A stretch of 64,000 bases of DNA from Ecdyonurus torrentis (taxonomy: Eukaryota > Arthropoda > Insecta > Ephemeroptera > Heptageniidae): NCBI GenBank assembly GCA_949318235.1, contig OX439129.1, positions 8,191,849 through 8,255,848 on the forward strand, given 5' to 3'. The first letter of the stretch is position 1, and every line of letters begins with the position of its first letter. Shown piece by piece: positions 51,761 through 64,000 of the stretch. Both the position numbers and the translations under genes were made by a program. The notes under the pieces were generated by a model that did not search any database, had not been told where the DNA came from, and saw only the letters and a list, made by a program, of their open reading frames with translations.

Positions 51761-52445
51761 TGGCTTTATAGATCACACAAGGAAATTAAAAGACAAAATT
51801 ATCCAGGTTTAAAATGCAAAGACCAAAATATCATCACAGTTTATAATATTTTGAACTTCACTTTTCACATAACGAGAGTTGAAAAGTCTAGTAAAAATAT
51901 AATGTAAAAAGGTAAAGTTTAAAACAATGGTTTTAAAAGTTGACATTTTATCCTTTATAAATTTGATACAAAGTTGTTCAAAAATTTACCTCCTTTTACA
52001 CTAGATTATTCGGATTTAATTTTGTTCTGTATTTAAGTGTGTACAACTTGGCTAAAGAAGCTTGGAAGTTTATATGAAGATATGCACCACAGCACTCCTA
52101 AACTTGTACAAAGTTACTGCTTTGTTTTCAACTTAACTACATTTATAGCAAACTTTTGTGATGCTCTTTTACCACTAAACTTAAAGTAAAAACTAACTAA
52201 TATAAAGAGCCAACATTTCAAAACGAACGGTAAAGTTACATATATATAACAATTATACACTGGAAAAGTTAATTTATATATAAGAGGTGAATTTAAGTCA
52301 TTTAACTTTTAAAAGTCAGTAATTTAATTTGTATAGAAATCCTTTATAACATAATATATAATATAAGGTTTCTTAATTATGAAGCTTTATTATTTATAAA
52401 GTGATTAATTGAATGCATATATCAGCTATGCAATATCGCAGTTCA

Positions 52446-52516
<71 letters not shown>
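52446..52516. repeat. Compound (GT)n(GA)n microsatellite
   Basis: About 8 GT units run into about 27 GA units. Confidence 0.95.
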
Positions 52517-52519
<3 letters not shown>

Positions 52520-52776
52520 TATAGAAACTATAAGGGTGGTTTCTACTTTTCTTTGATCGTAATTTTGTTTCATTGTACATTTGTGTACACTTTCTTTAAA
52601 AAAAAAAATGTTTTTCTATTGGCATAGGGAAATAACATGTATTTAAATAGAGATTTGCGTCAACTGAGATCTCCATCTGATCGCATTGTATGGCCATAAG
52701 CCAATAGAATTAAATTCTTTATGAAAGAGACAGTTCATGATATAAATCCAAGGTAAAAATATGACTTAAACCTTAT

Positions 52777-52777
<1 letters not shown>

Positions 52778-52811
<34 letters not shown>
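52778..52811. repeat. poly(T) tract, ~34 bp
   Basis: Uninterrupted T run leading into TCTCTCTCTCAC. Confidence 0.9.
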
Positions 52812-52969
52812 CTCTCTCTCACTTTTCTTGTTTTTTCACTCAAAATACTTTGATACATACTGTGTAAAGAGAAAAACATAATATATTTTATAAAAATTGA
52901 CATTTTTCAACCGATTTGCCTAAAATATAATATATAATATTTTATAAAAGTGCCAATTTCTCGTTTTGT

Positions 52970-53160
52970 TTTGTATAGTGGTTGGCAATCGCAGGGTGTT
53001 GTGAAAGCATTTTGTTGTATCGCTTGACCAAGATGAATGATGTGTTGAGATTGATTATCCCCGCACCCACCCTGGCTTGACTGACTGCAACTGCCTCCGC
53101 ATGTTTATGTGCCACTTGATCCTCACTTTACGTGCTAAATTGTCCTCGCCTACACTTTAA
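52970..53160. promoter_or_regulatory. Mixed-composition island, possible enhancer
   Basis: GTGGTTGGCAATCGCAGGG, CCCCGCACCCACCCTGGC, TGACTGACTGCAACTGCCTCC and GCACTTGATCCTCAC-like words span ~190 bases of much lower AT content than either flank. No open frame with recognisable product crosses it. Confidence 0.33.
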
Positions 53161-54224
53161 TAAATTATATGAAACAAAATTATTTTCTTGTCAATATTAT
53201 AAAGTAATATTTTAATATATTGAAGGCTCATCACTATATTACACCTCTGTACGTCCTTGTAAGTAGTTTTTACCTTATACGTCATAAAATTAAATACGTA
53301 TTTGTCAAACGTATGAAGCGTAAATTAATTGTAATTTTCTTATTAAACTTCATGAAAACTAATGTACTTGTAACCAAAAGTTAACTATTATATATATATA
53401 TATTCATATTCATAGACATGCTTCTTGAATTATTATGAATCAATATGTACCAATTGGTTATTATATGATCAATCAAGAAAGTAAAAAATATTTTCTGTGA
53501 ACTAATAATTTTTCATATAAAAAAATAGCATAAAATGAACAAACCAAAACATGTACGTATATTGAAAACTTGAAAAATTATGTGAGATGAGGAAAAAATA
53601 AGCCCTTTCTCACACGGGTATTGTCAATAATTTATTTTCCCTTTTATACTTTCAAGTTGTATATTAGTCAATAATTTGTTTATTATTGTATATGGGCTTT
53701 GCAGATTGCCTATTGAATGCCCAAGTTTTATTTTCTATTAATTTAGCAAGTTGAGACCATACAATATTTCTACATAAGAATATCAAAACGTTTTGAAATT
53801 TTGATTGAAATGATAGATTTTCAACAATTTTTACCTTTTTATTTGGGGAAAGTTCATTTTTAACCCCCATGCAATTTTCTGGATTGATTTTCAAGTAAAT
53901 TCTATTTTAATTGTCTATTAAAGATTTTCTTATTTTACATCCAATTAGAATTGTAAACACAGACAATTTTTAATGCTGTGAGGAATTTTGAGAAAGAAAA
54001 GGTTCATTGTATTTTGTAAACTAAATTTCGTTATTATTTATTAAGAAAACAGGAAGAGTTTTATAATAGTTCAAATTCACTCTTATCTTATAGCTTTAAA
54101 AATTTTATATTATTAACTGCTTTGTTAATTTGCAATTTTTTTTGTTCTCTGTCTTCTGGTAAAATCAAATTAAAAATCATCTCTTGTTATTATTAGTGTG
54201 TGTTGGTTGATTTAGCAGCAAGGT

Positions 54225-54365
54225 ATTAAATCTAATGACTGGGAGCGAGGCGCGAGCGAGCGAGCGAGCGAGGTCACAAAACAAAAATTCTTTGGTTGAG
54301 CCTCCTCGCTTGATAGCTTTCAACTTTGCCCTCTCATTTATTCTCCTGGCTCCTGAGTTGATCTA
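54225..54365. promoter_or_regulatory. Mixed island with a (GAGC)n run
   Basis: A GAGC/GCGA tetranucleotide run (about 54243-54272) is the only strongly GC-rich microsatellite in the window. It is followed by GAGCCTCCTCGCTTGATAGC and TGGCTCCTGAGTTGATC. Possible regulatory patch or decayed repeat. Confidence 0.22.
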
Positions 54366-54369
54366 AAAA

Positions 54370-55790
54370 TAACGATTTTATTATTATTTGAAATATCGAT
54401 GTTATTATAATAATCTCGATAATTAACTCTATCCTTTTCAGGATTTAAAGTTATTTTTCAAGAAATTTCAAAATCTTATGCTGAGGGAAATATAAAAAAT
54501 AAAAAAGGTTTTGTCGCTTTAAAGTATTTTGAAACATTTTAATAAAGATTCGCAATTAAGAAATAACGATTTTACAATGTTCTTTAAAAGGTTTTGAAAA
54601 ATATGCAGAATTAGAACGTTTTGAAAGCAATGAAAGTTATATAAATAATGGGGAGGGGGGAAGGGAATTAGCAAAATTTAAATGAACAATATATTATACA
54701 TAAATCTTTTGAAAACCAAAAATTTGCAGGATTTTCTGGCCAAATTTAGGCATACCATACAAAGTACCCGATGTATCATATGCTGAAAATGTTGCAATAA
54801 GTAAATATTGTATAAAAAAAATAATAATAGTGAATTTTAATTTATATACGAACTCATGAAATTTGTGTATATATTTTAACAAGAATATAGAACTGAAATA
54901 AAACATTGTTATTATGCATCAGTTACAAAAATAATAATTTTTAAAGTGTTTTCAAGTTTCCGGATACAACTTCAAATTCGTGCACCACATAAACTTTGAT
55001 ATTATACAAAATACAAAATTCATTCTTCAGTCGTTAAACAAAAATAGATCAACAACATAAAAGGTTTAAAAAAAAAATGTTAACACATTTTTCTATTTTA
55101 TAATAATCAATAATAATAACTGATCGATTATTACATAAATCGAATTTTGATGATATCACAAATACCATCAGCTATAGCTACTGGATACAAAAAAAAAAGT
55201 GAAGCCTTATTTATAATTAATCACTTTAGTGTAATGTAATTAAGCTGGTTCATATAATAGAAGCGATATAATAGAGGACAATGAAAAGATGATTTTATTT
55301 CATTTTTTTTTTCTTTGCTTCTATACAAGAGAAGAAAAATATTGTTGAGTTAGTTTTTTTTTTTATCTGTGTGACTAACAGTTTGGCTATTGTTATTTCA
55401 GATAGGCAGCCACTTTAGCAACTTAAATCATTTTTCTACTATCTTGCAACCATTTTTATATTCTTTAAATTTAATATATAATAATCCGTAACTAATTTAA
55501 CTGATATACAATACGCGTGACGCCTCAATGTTATATTATATTATATTATACTTCTTGTTCTTTATTACATTATACAGCTTTAAAATATACTTTGCCTCTT
55601 TTTTTAATTGTAATCAACATGAAGGAGAACTGATATTATTTGTGGCCTTTTATTTTGTTTTGTTTTAGAAGATTTGTCTTAAAGATCAGTAGATTTTATT
55701 TATACAACAGAAAAATTAAATATTTTAGTCTTTAGTAGTCCGCCTATGAAAGATAAACGTAAAATATTAATAAAATTGGGGTTGTTTATA

Positions 55791-55824
<34 letters not shown>

Positions 55825-56899
55825 AGGTAGCCTTAATTTGTAAATTAAAATTGTTACATTAATTTTTTAAAGCATCCAGGCTCGGATTGGCTATTATAGG
55901 ATAGGATGATGTCAACTGGACCCATATTATTATTATTATCAACATTATTATTATTATTTTTTCTGCCTGTTAAAGGAGATTAGGACCACTCTTTGGCCCT
56001 TTTTGTGTCGGTTATACGCGCCCAAAAGCGTCCGTAGCTGCGTCTCAAAAGTGGCCCCTAGTTCTAAATTACCCATTGGTTTCCAACTATAGAGCCAACC
56101 CAACCTTGCATAGGTATCATATTTCTGTGTAAAGCTATAATTTTTTTTTTTTAAATGTCAACGTTTTCAAAATTCATACAATGTAAATGTATTATTGCAC
56201 ATTTCAATCTTATTTAAAAAAAAAAGTACAGTGTGCAATTCATCAGAAATTTTAAAAATGTGCATTTTTATCTTTAGAAATACGCAAAGCAAAATCCATA
56301 TCCTATAAATAGTATTTATTATATCAATAAGAGCACTTTTTTAATTGAAAGGTCCTAATTGTATATAATATACTCAGCAACTTTTGTAAATTTGAATTAT
56401 GGTGATGAAGGCTTGAAATTAAAAAAATATCTATTTTTTTAATATAGATAATAGTTGTAATGAACGATTCATCCTTTAATCTTACAATTAATTTTACTAA
56501 TTCTTCTTTTGAAGGTCTAATCTTAAATTGCCTTGTTTCAAACTTTATTGTTACTCTTGAAAGTTATAACGCGTATTATTTTTTTTTTGCGAGACATTTC
56601 ATTACTTTGAAATTAACAAGCACCGTATTTACGAGTCTCTCATTAAAATTATATTTACTGGTGATGCTGTGTTTATTCTCAGAATTGGAAGCAATTTATT
56701 CTCTATAAATACGTATATCATTGCGTACAAAAAGTCATTACAAATTGCAGTGCAAAAATAATTACGTGTATAACCTTACATAACAACAATAGCTCAGATT
56801 AAAAAATAATTAGACTTTTATATATTCATGAAATTTAAAATATTAGAAAATGAGTTAAAATATAGAAAAAAAAGTTTTACATAAAATCAAAAAAGTAAA

Positions 56900-56933
<34 letters not shown>

Positions 56934-57470
56934 GTACGTTTTTTTTTTTTTTTTTTTAACTTATTCCAAACCTTATATCATATATCTGTTACATATTTGT
57001 TTAAATGTGGAAATGTAATTCAATCTGTTGTAGAAACAATTAAAAACTATGATATATATAAAAAAAAAACTTCTAAACTTTTTTTTGTTGGTGTGTAGAA
57101 TAATTTGTATACTTTGTAGCTTTGTATAATAATAATCACCTTGCCTTCTGTGCAAGGACAAAATGACAATAACAGAATGAATTTGCTCTTCAAAATCAAA
57201 ACGATTGATTGAGTAACAAATTATATATAATATAGTTAAAAAAAATTAAATACATGTAAGCACCTTTTTCCAATAGCACTTTTGAAGTACATTATCAATA
57301 AAAGCTATCATCAATATCAATACTGTCTTATTATATTCCCATCAAAATCATACTTTGGATTTTACTTTTTGCCGCTAAAAAAAAAAATATTTTCAATGCC
57401 AATTCCTCAAGGCATATTTTTTAAAAAGGTAAAATGAGTTAAAAGATCATAATATTTCCTGATCGGTATT
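54370..57470. other. AT-rich stretch with one mixed patch, no gene seen
   Basis: A mixed segment at 55875-56115 (GGCTCGGATTGGCTATTATAG, GTTATACGCGCCCAAAAGCG, AAAGTGGCCCCTAG) may be transposon remains. Poly(A) at 55793-55822 and facing A/T runs at 56904-56957 (separated by AGTGTACG) could fold into a hairpin. Confidence 0.5.
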
Positions 57471-57472
57471 AT

Positions 57473-57473
<1 letters not shown>

Positions 57474-57513
<40 letters not shown>
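57474..57513. repeat. poly(T) tract, ~40 bp
   Basis: Uninterrupted T run. Confidence 0.9.
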
Positions 57514-57518
<5 letters not shown>

Positions 57519-57689
57519 GCTATAAAAACAAATGACACTTAATTTTAAATTTTATTTGATAACACTGTAAGTTGTTACCTTAGTTTTCAAGGTAAAATAT
57601 GTTGGAATTTTGTATCTATATTTCAATTTTATTTATAAAATTTTAAACACTGGTTTGTGATTTTTTTGACATGTTTGTTCTGTCAGGCT

Positions 57690-57905
57690 CATTAACAATG
57701 ATTGGCTGCCCAAAAAAAAAGACGCACATTCATTGGTTGATCTTGTTTTTTGAGCAGATAAAAGTGAGTCGCATGTTGAGCATGGAACATTTTCTTATGT
57801 GAAGTTTCATTCATTATTATCAGGTCTAAAGTTCTAAAAGAAGAAAAAAATTGATCAACCATACATATAAACGTCATAAACAGGTAATGACGTCATGATC
57901 AGATG
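57690..57905. promoter_or_regulatory. Island with ATTGGCTG/ATTGGTTG and TGACGTCA
   Basis: AATGATTGGCTGCCC and TTCATTGGTTGATC are two CCAAT-type boxes (reverse) 30-odd bases apart. TGACGTCATGATCAG follows at 57888. Could be an enhancer or a decayed promoter of an element. Confidence 0.25.
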
Positions 57906-58282
57906 TTCTTGACGAAGGAAATTTTTCAAAGCTGGCTCAAGAGTTGTGTGTATTTTATGTAGAACGAACTACAATGTTGAGATTAAAAATAATTTTTAAG
58001 AAATTAAATAATATTAGTTTCTAACGTCATCAGTCATCACATAAAGGAACTAAAATCAAACTTTTTTCATACTTCTATGTTTGTTTGTTTGTTTGTTTAC
58101 ATAATATAGAAATTATGTAATGCATTAAAGACAACAGATGACGAGAGGACCTCAAAAGAATATAAACCAATAATTAATTCAGTTTCCTTGTTTGGTGATG
58201 TCATGATAGGCAAACCCACTCATTTATTATAATGCATTACCAAAATGTATGAACCACCTATGCAACTAAATAAATAAAAGTA

Positions 58283-58586
58283 TATAAGGTGTATCCACAT
58301 GACATCATATTTAATGTGCTTGGAAGCCATACTGGAGGAATGAATAACATTGCTCAGCATAAGACAAACTTCGTTTTTGGCTATTTTCTTTGGGAAATCG
58401 GTTAATTTTTTTTTCTCACATACTTGAGATACTAATTCAACATATTAACTGCATTAATGCTCTCAAAAATATTGCTTATAGTATTTTTAAACTGTCAAAA
58501 TGAGTAATTTTCCTATATCAGCCAACAATGTATTTATAGTTATCCGACATGGCTTCGACTTTAATATGAATGCATAGACCCTATAT
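58283..58586 (+). mobile_element. TATAGGGTG-family MITE, copy 3
   Basis: TATAAGGTGTATCCACATGA on the left and TATGAATGCATAGACCCTATA on the right. AACATTGCTCAGCATAAG, CTTGAGATACTAATTCAAC and TTTTCCTATAT are shared with copy 1. Roughly the same length as copies 1 and 2. Confidence 0.83.
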
Positions 58587-58855
58587 ATATGAATAAGATT
58601 AGAACATATTGATTTGTAAAATGTTATATATTTTGAATCACTATACTGAAAGTTATTTATATGTTTTAATATTTAAATATAAAAAAATGTCACCATTGAG
58701 TTGTTGTATTTATTTTTTTTTGTATTTTTTTTTTTTTTTACATTTCTTTCAAAGATTTTAAAACATTTGTTTTTACAAAGACGTGGCTATATGAGAGTGT
58801 ACAATACTTCTGTTTTTGTTTCGTATAGAAATAGATATTATATATAATATTCTGC

Positions 58856-58887
<32 letters not shown>

Positions 58888-59008
58888 CTTAATAACTTTA
58901 TTTTATTTTTATTTATTTATTTTTATGAAGAAACAAAGGAAAGTTACATCTTAAAGTTTAATAAATTCTATAGATGATTTCTCCAACATAATGTTTTCAA
59001 AACTTCAT

Positions 59009-59226
59009 ACACGGAAAGAATAAAGTATGCAATTTATGCTGCATTTATATTAATATATATATCATAATTGATGCTAAATTAGAACAACAATTATGCTGTA
59101 CAACATAATATTTATGCTATATGTAACATAGTTATTATGCAGTATAGCAAAGATTATGCTGTATTGAACAAATTGTGCTGAAAATGAGCTAGCATAATTA
59201 TTACGTATATTTATGTTTATCCGTGT
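59009..59226 (+). mobile_element. ACACGGA-family MITE, best-preserved termini
   Basis: Starts ACACGGAAAGAATAAAG and ends TTTATGTTTATCCGTGT, inverted at least over ACACGGA/TCCGTGT. The body reads ATTATGCTGTACAACATAAT, TATGCAGTATAGCAAAG, CTGTATTGAACAAATTGTG and AAAATGAGCTAGCATAATTA. No open frame. Confidence 0.85.
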
Positions 59227-59284
59227 AATGAAAATAAAACATATACTAAAAAATAATTCTTAATCAATTTAATTTTATTTCTAC

Positions 59285-59285
<1 letters not shown>

Positions 59286-59372
<87 letters not shown>

Positions 59373-59798
59373 TGAAGAAATTTGGTCTTTTACCTTCTAC
59401 TTGAAGACCCTGGGCTTTACACTCGCTGATAGTTAATATTAAATTTTAACAAATACAATTACGTCACTAAAATGTACATATTAAAAACTTAATTCACTAT
59501 ATAGTCTCTAAAATTATACATAGCTATGTTAAAATTAAATCACACAAACATGAACGTTTTCGGAAAGCTTCATATTTCGGAAAACGTTCATGTTTGTGTG
59601 ATTTAATTTTAACATAGCTATGTATAATTTTAGAGACTAGTGAATTAAGTTTTTAATATGTACATTGTAGTGACGTAATTTTATTTGTTAAAATTTAATA
59701 TAAACTATCAGCGAGTGTAAAGCCCAGGGTCTTCACGTAGAAGGTAAGACCAAATTTCTTCATTCATCATGTCACCTCGCTCGAAATTCAATTTTTAT

Positions 59799-59887
<89 letters not shown>
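59286..59887. repeat. AT-flanked long palindrome
   Basis: An AT tract (59290-59369) leads straight into a 396-base inverted repeat (59370-59765). After a 37-base spacer a second AT tract follows (59803-59887). The left arm GAATGAAGAAATTTGG ... TGAACGTTTTCGGAAA is mirrored by TTTCGGAAAACGTTCA ... CCAAATTTCTTCATTC. The loop is only about 8 bases (near 59567). By eye there are about five differences over ~190 bases per arm. No open frame. A foldback transposon, a palindromic duplication, or an assembly chimera are the options. Confidence 0.93.
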
Positions 59888-59889
<2 letters not shown>

Positions 59890-60697
59890 TGAAAATTTTT
59901 AAAGTTTGAACTCATTTTGATTAACAATTAAATCCAATTATAAAAATGAATGATATATACAGTTACACTCTAATGAACATAATAAAAAAAAAAGTTTAAA
60001 ATTACAATTGAAAAAGATATAGAATTAATTAAGTGTTGAAAAAACATGGTAGTATATAATTCCCACATTTATTTTTATATTTCTCGGTATTGGAGATGAT
60101 TTGTGTTATTATACAATGAAATGAATGCAATTTAGCTTTTACTGCATTGTTAAACAGCTGATTGTTATTTATATTGTTAACTTTTGGGATTGACTTGATA
60201 CCGTATCAAATTTAACTTAGAAAGAAATAAAAATAACTTTTTTTTTTAATTAATTCATTTCAGTTTGTAAATTAATAGTTTAAAAAAATAATAATAAAGA
60301 GGGCAAAGTACTCCTAAAGTTATAAGTCATTTAAAATGACAGAAAATTAATCAAGAAAGTGAGAAAAGTTGTTTCAATGTCCCAATAAAATGTCAAATAT
60401 TAATTAATAATATAAATGAACTTGTATTTTGTTACAAAAAGTGATAAGTAGTTATTAGTTATCAATACTTCTGTTCAAGGATAAAAATGATATTATGGTG
60501 TTAAAGCATTTATTTTACTATAGCTATATTGCGGGTCTAAAAAATTACCCAAATCAAACTATATAAAAAAAAAAAAAAATGCAAGCAATTATATCACAAA
60601 ACCCTTGATGGGACTTACATTATATATTATTTTGTCTCGAAACTGTAAGAGTGATCAGAAAATTTCAGTTTATGAAACACGCACAACAATTTTTTTC

Positions 60698-60720
60698 CCG
60701 GTTCTGACGTCAGAAACCGG
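60698..60720. promoter_or_regulatory. Palindrome centred on TGACGTCA
   Basis: CCGGTTCTGACGTCAGAAACC and two following bases form a near-perfect palindrome around the CREB/ATF core. It may be a transcription-factor site or the tip of a decayed inverted repeat. Confidence 0.35.
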
Positions 60721-61787
60721 AATTATCACGCAAATGGCATACTTAGCAGTATTTTCACACTCTCTTGTGTGGTCACATTTACATTCTGGTAAAAATTGTC
60801 ATTAGTTTTGGAGATCTTATTTTGTGTTAAATAATTAAAAAGCACAAGTTTTTTTAAGTGGTCAATGGCTTTAAGACTCGTGTCAGCAAAGTTTTTACTT
60901 TTCACAAATGAAGAAATAAAACTGCACTGCAAAGTCACTCTCTGTTATAAAGAGTATTGCAGTAAACGCACAACAACGAAATATTTGATTGCAGAAGCAC
61001 ATATCGTACAGCATGTTTTGAGTGCATTTTTTTTTTACTGCATGCATTTTCAAGTTTCCTTTAATAATAACAACACTGCATGCCCATATGCAGTCTAAAA
61101 GAATTAAAATTGTATCTTCTTAAAAAGAAATAAATTAATGCTATATTAATTTTTAAATCACCACTTCATATGAAATGCAATTTCTAACATCTCTTTATTC
61201 TTTACCATACTGCTGTTCTTTGAATATTGAGTAATCACGCAATGTAACCACGCAATGTAATGTATTATACAAAAAGAAATATTCTTATGGTTTGTCTATT
61301 AGTATCATTTTCCTTTTCCATTTAAGTTTTTACGATTGCAAAAGCTCATTTTACTGTTTTTTCCTGTTTGAGCCTTTTAGAATTCATAATTATGTTTAAT
61401 GCATAAATAATACATGTTATAAATATTTATAATGCAAAAGTTAATTATCTATCATCATTAAAAGAAGAAGAAAAAAAAATACTAAAAAATCATTAATATT
61501 GTGGCGCCATTTCTTAATTATTATTTACATAATGCTTAAAGGTGAAAATTGAAACTAAAATCACTAAACGTGAAATTTATAAACACTGGAAGAAATTATA
61601 ATTTTTATGCTACATAAAATTATACTAAAAATACGTATAAGTATACTGTACTTTAATTTATATTTAGATAATTATTATTATAATTGTTGTTACAAGCTCG
61701 GATGAAAATATTAAAGGGATCCTTATGGCTTCAAAACATTAAAATCATAAACGTAAAATTCATACACATACTCATATATTATGTTCC

Positions 61788-62125
61788 TTAAAGGGAAAGT
61801 TCAGGGGTTACAACATGGTTTTTCAATGTTAGAAAATGAGCTGTTGAGTGACTCACATATGATAACCCAAAGACCTTCCGTAGCCCCATGGTAGTAGCCC
61901 CGCAAACTTGCACTCATCCTGCAAGATATGCAACCCTCTACAACATTTTTCTATAATAAAACCATGACGTAAAAGATACGAGACGGGTTGCATATCTTGC
62001 AGGATGATCACGAGTTTGCAGGGCTACGGAAGGGCTTTGGGTCGTCAAATGTGAGTTTATGAGCAGTTCTTCTCATTATCTATCATTGAAGAAGCCATGT
62101 TGTAAACCTTGAACTTTCTCTTTAA
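61788..62125 (-). mobile_element. TTAA-bounded foldback element, copy 2
   Basis: TTAA, then AGGGAAAGTTCAGGGGTTAC on the left; GTAAACCTTGAACTTTCTCT, then TTAA on the right. The arms match those of copy 1 at 37356 (ACATGG, AGCCCCGCAAACTTG, GATATGCAACC). The central loop (CATGACGTAAAAGATACGAG) is the reverse complement of the loop in copy 1. A short duplicated segment (CGTAGCCCCATGGTAGTAGCC) lengthens the left arm. Confidence 0.85.
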
Positions 62126-62345
62126 ACTTTCTGTGGCCTCTCAAACTGCAGGGTTAAAAAAAACTGTCAAGTAGGCAACTTTTGGCTTTCATGACGTCAT
62201 GAAATCCAGGTTTTTAATAGAAATTGTAAAGCGGGTTGCCTATTTTACAAGTTTTCTCCCTAGTTTGTGAGGGTATAGAAGGGTTAAGGGACACATGAAA
62301 AAGGTTATGAAAAAGTCCCAACTCATATCATTGAGTTGTTGTTTT
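62126..62345. mobile_element. Possible further foldback remnant
   Basis: Directly abutting the previous element, CTCAAACTGCAGGG and TCAAGTAGGCAAC face GTTGCCTATTTTACAAG and CCCTAGTTTGTGAGG as imperfect inverted copies. ATGACGTCAT is near the middle (62191-62200). Probably a related or independent foldback whose ends I cannot place. Confidence 0.45.
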
Positions 62346-62759
62346 TCTCTCCCTGTTTCTTTCTTAGACTATAGGATCTCCTAAAATATTTTGTTGCAGG
62401 TTATTTTATTGGTGGATTACATTTTTTTCCCCCAAGGGGTCATAAGTTTGAATTTATTTCTTCAATCACAACGGGATAAGAATTATTCAGTATATAAGCG
62501 CCCTTTCGAATCGAAAAGGCAAATTTGATAACTGAGATTTCCATGGTTTTTTGAGGCAAATACTATGTAAAAAAGTTACTTTGTGAATAAATGAAGAAGA
62601 AAAAAAAATCAGATAATTTAAATATAAAAAAAATAATAATCATAATAGTCCTTTAAAAAAACAAACATGTATATAATTATTTTATTTTACATAATGTATT
62701 TTCTTTATAATATTTTTCTCTCCGTGCATAAAGGTAATAATTAAAGCATACGTTGTACA

Positions 62760-62965
62760 AATTTAGCGTCACTTTAATTGTACAAACTAGTGTGCGGGTG
62801 GCGATCTTGAGATAGCATTCATGAGTAGGGGGGGAAAGGAGGGCAAGCTATTTCCTGCTGCACTAGAACAATGGTATTATATATAGAGAGAGAGAGAGAG
62901 AGAGAAGAAAAATAAAGATTTTTATCATCCCAGGTAAACTAAACGTTGCTTGTCACCTGCCTACC
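62760..62965. promoter_or_regulatory. Mixed island with a (GA)n tract
   Basis: TTAGCGTCACTTTAATTGTAC, GTGTGCGGGTGGCGATC, a G-rich run (GTAGGGGGGGAAAGGAGGG) and TGTCACCTGCCTACCTAATG lie around a GA run at 62886-62904. Possible regulatory patch. Confidence 0.25.
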
Positions 62966-62969
62966 TAAT

Positions 62970-63098
62970 GACGTCCGCTATTTAATTCTTAGTATAAAGT
63001 GCAATTATTATTATTACAATTACATTACATTACCGTGAAATTACAATCGTTACATCAATTATTATTTTTGTGGTCACTTGTATTAACAATATATATTA

Positions 63099-63129
<31 letters not shown>

Positions 63130-63193
63130 GTACCTTATTCTTAATTTTTATTACGTAGTACGTTACAAAGGTTGAAGGAGTAAAAGCATGAAG

Positions 63194-63225
<32 letters not shown>

Positions 63226-63370
63226 CGTCAAGTACAAGGGTGCAGAGTGATAATGAAATAATAATATGAATCATGAAATGACTCAATGTTACAGTCAATG
63301 ATGTTAATTATAGTTTTTGTTTTTAAGTTGTATCAGTATCAAGACAAACAAAAATCAGAAATAAGTTTTA

Positions 63371-63408
<38 letters not shown>

Positions 63409-64000
63409 TTTGTATTAAGCAATCACGTACTTCTACAAAAATAAAAAGTGGAAAAAATTTAACTTGATGCGCTGTAGTATAGTATACCAAAATTATCCGA
63501 TTTTACCCAAATTGTGTAAGCTTTTAACTCGTCACTGATAGACTAATAAGCGTGTTTAAAGCAATTTTTTCATAAGAAAAATAAAAAGTTAAAATTAAAG
63601 TTTTCAGCGGAGCTTTTTTGCTATAAGAGCATTATATGTTTTTGTTTTGTTTTTTTCCTTTGGTTTTTATACTGTAGTATGTGATTTAAAAATGAACAAC
63701 ATATTTGAAATGACTATGATGAATCATAGTTTTGAATAAACATAGAGGAAGAGACAAATTTTGCTACATAATTAATTTGTAAAAAGATTTGCAGTTTAAA
63801 AGTGGAAGTTCCTTTTTTCACATATGTCGAAATTTGTATTTAGCAAAAAAAAAAAAAAAAAAAAAAAAAAATCAAGATTATTTTTTGTTTTTTTATAATA
63901 ATATTTATTAATGATGCATTCTTGTGAAATATATAATTTTCTAAAAACTATAATTTTAACTTTATATAAACGGTTAAAAAATCACATGTTTTTTTCTTTC
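62970..64000. other. AT-rich stretch with long homopolymers, no gene seen
   Basis: Poly(T) at about 63101-63125 and 63198-63225, and poly(A) at 63372-63406 and about 63846-63871. No coding sequence recognised up to the window end. Confidence 0.6.

Noticed and set aside
60605..61098. Overlapping 66-77 codon frames on both strands
   Set aside because: No recognisable domain, no splice context, and the strands overlap. The TGACGTCA palindrome inside is more noteworthy than the frames.

Overview
This is a very AT-rich, intron-containing animal nuclear sequence. It is dominated by microsatellites, homopolymer runs and short inverted-repeat transposons. The only protein-coding gene I can support is the 3' end of a Bar-class homeobox gene (BarH/Barhl type) at 775-1456 on the + strand. 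Its C-terminal region carries the Bar-class block after the homeodomain and a conserved LYYRQAAAAAA / QKPLPYRLY segment. This resembles protostome BarH proteins more than the vertebrate BARHL C-terminus, so an arthropod or a lophotrochozoan is my best guess. I cannot name the species.

Layout. 1-774 is the end of an intron that splits the homeobox. Three coding exon segments follow (775-939, 1080-1201, 1308-1456), then a probable intron in the 3' UTR and a terminal UTR exon reaching poly(A) signals near 2621-2644. The remaining ~61 kb has no recognisable coding sequence. Every longer open frame there is a low-complexity translation (CT, GA, AT or GAAA repeats), part of a repeat, or a chance AT-rich frame.

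The non-coding part contains four kinds of structure. (1) Families of short non-autonomous DNA transposons recur. One has ACACGGA termini (at least seven copies), one has TATAGGGTG termini (three copies), and several foldbacks are bounded by TTAA or have long arms; one nested insertion is visible. (2) There are tRNA-like SINE and LINE-tail remnants. (3) Simple repeats are long and pure: a ~486-bp perfect GAAA array, many CT/GA tracts, long AT tracts and a six-copy 33-bp minisatellite. (4) Small islands of more mixed base composition are often directly beside CT/GA tracts. They carry homeodomain-type TAATTG/TAATTA sites, CCAAT-type motifs, SOX-like motifs or TGACGTCA, and are plausible distal regulatory elements of the homeobox gene.

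The most striking structure is a ~396-bp near-perfect palindrome (59370-59765) with a long AT tract on each side. I found no convincing new multi-gene system. The window reads as the 3' flank (a gene desert) of a developmental transcription-factor gene, colonised by miniature transposons. Copy identities, base composition and expression were judged by eye, not computed.
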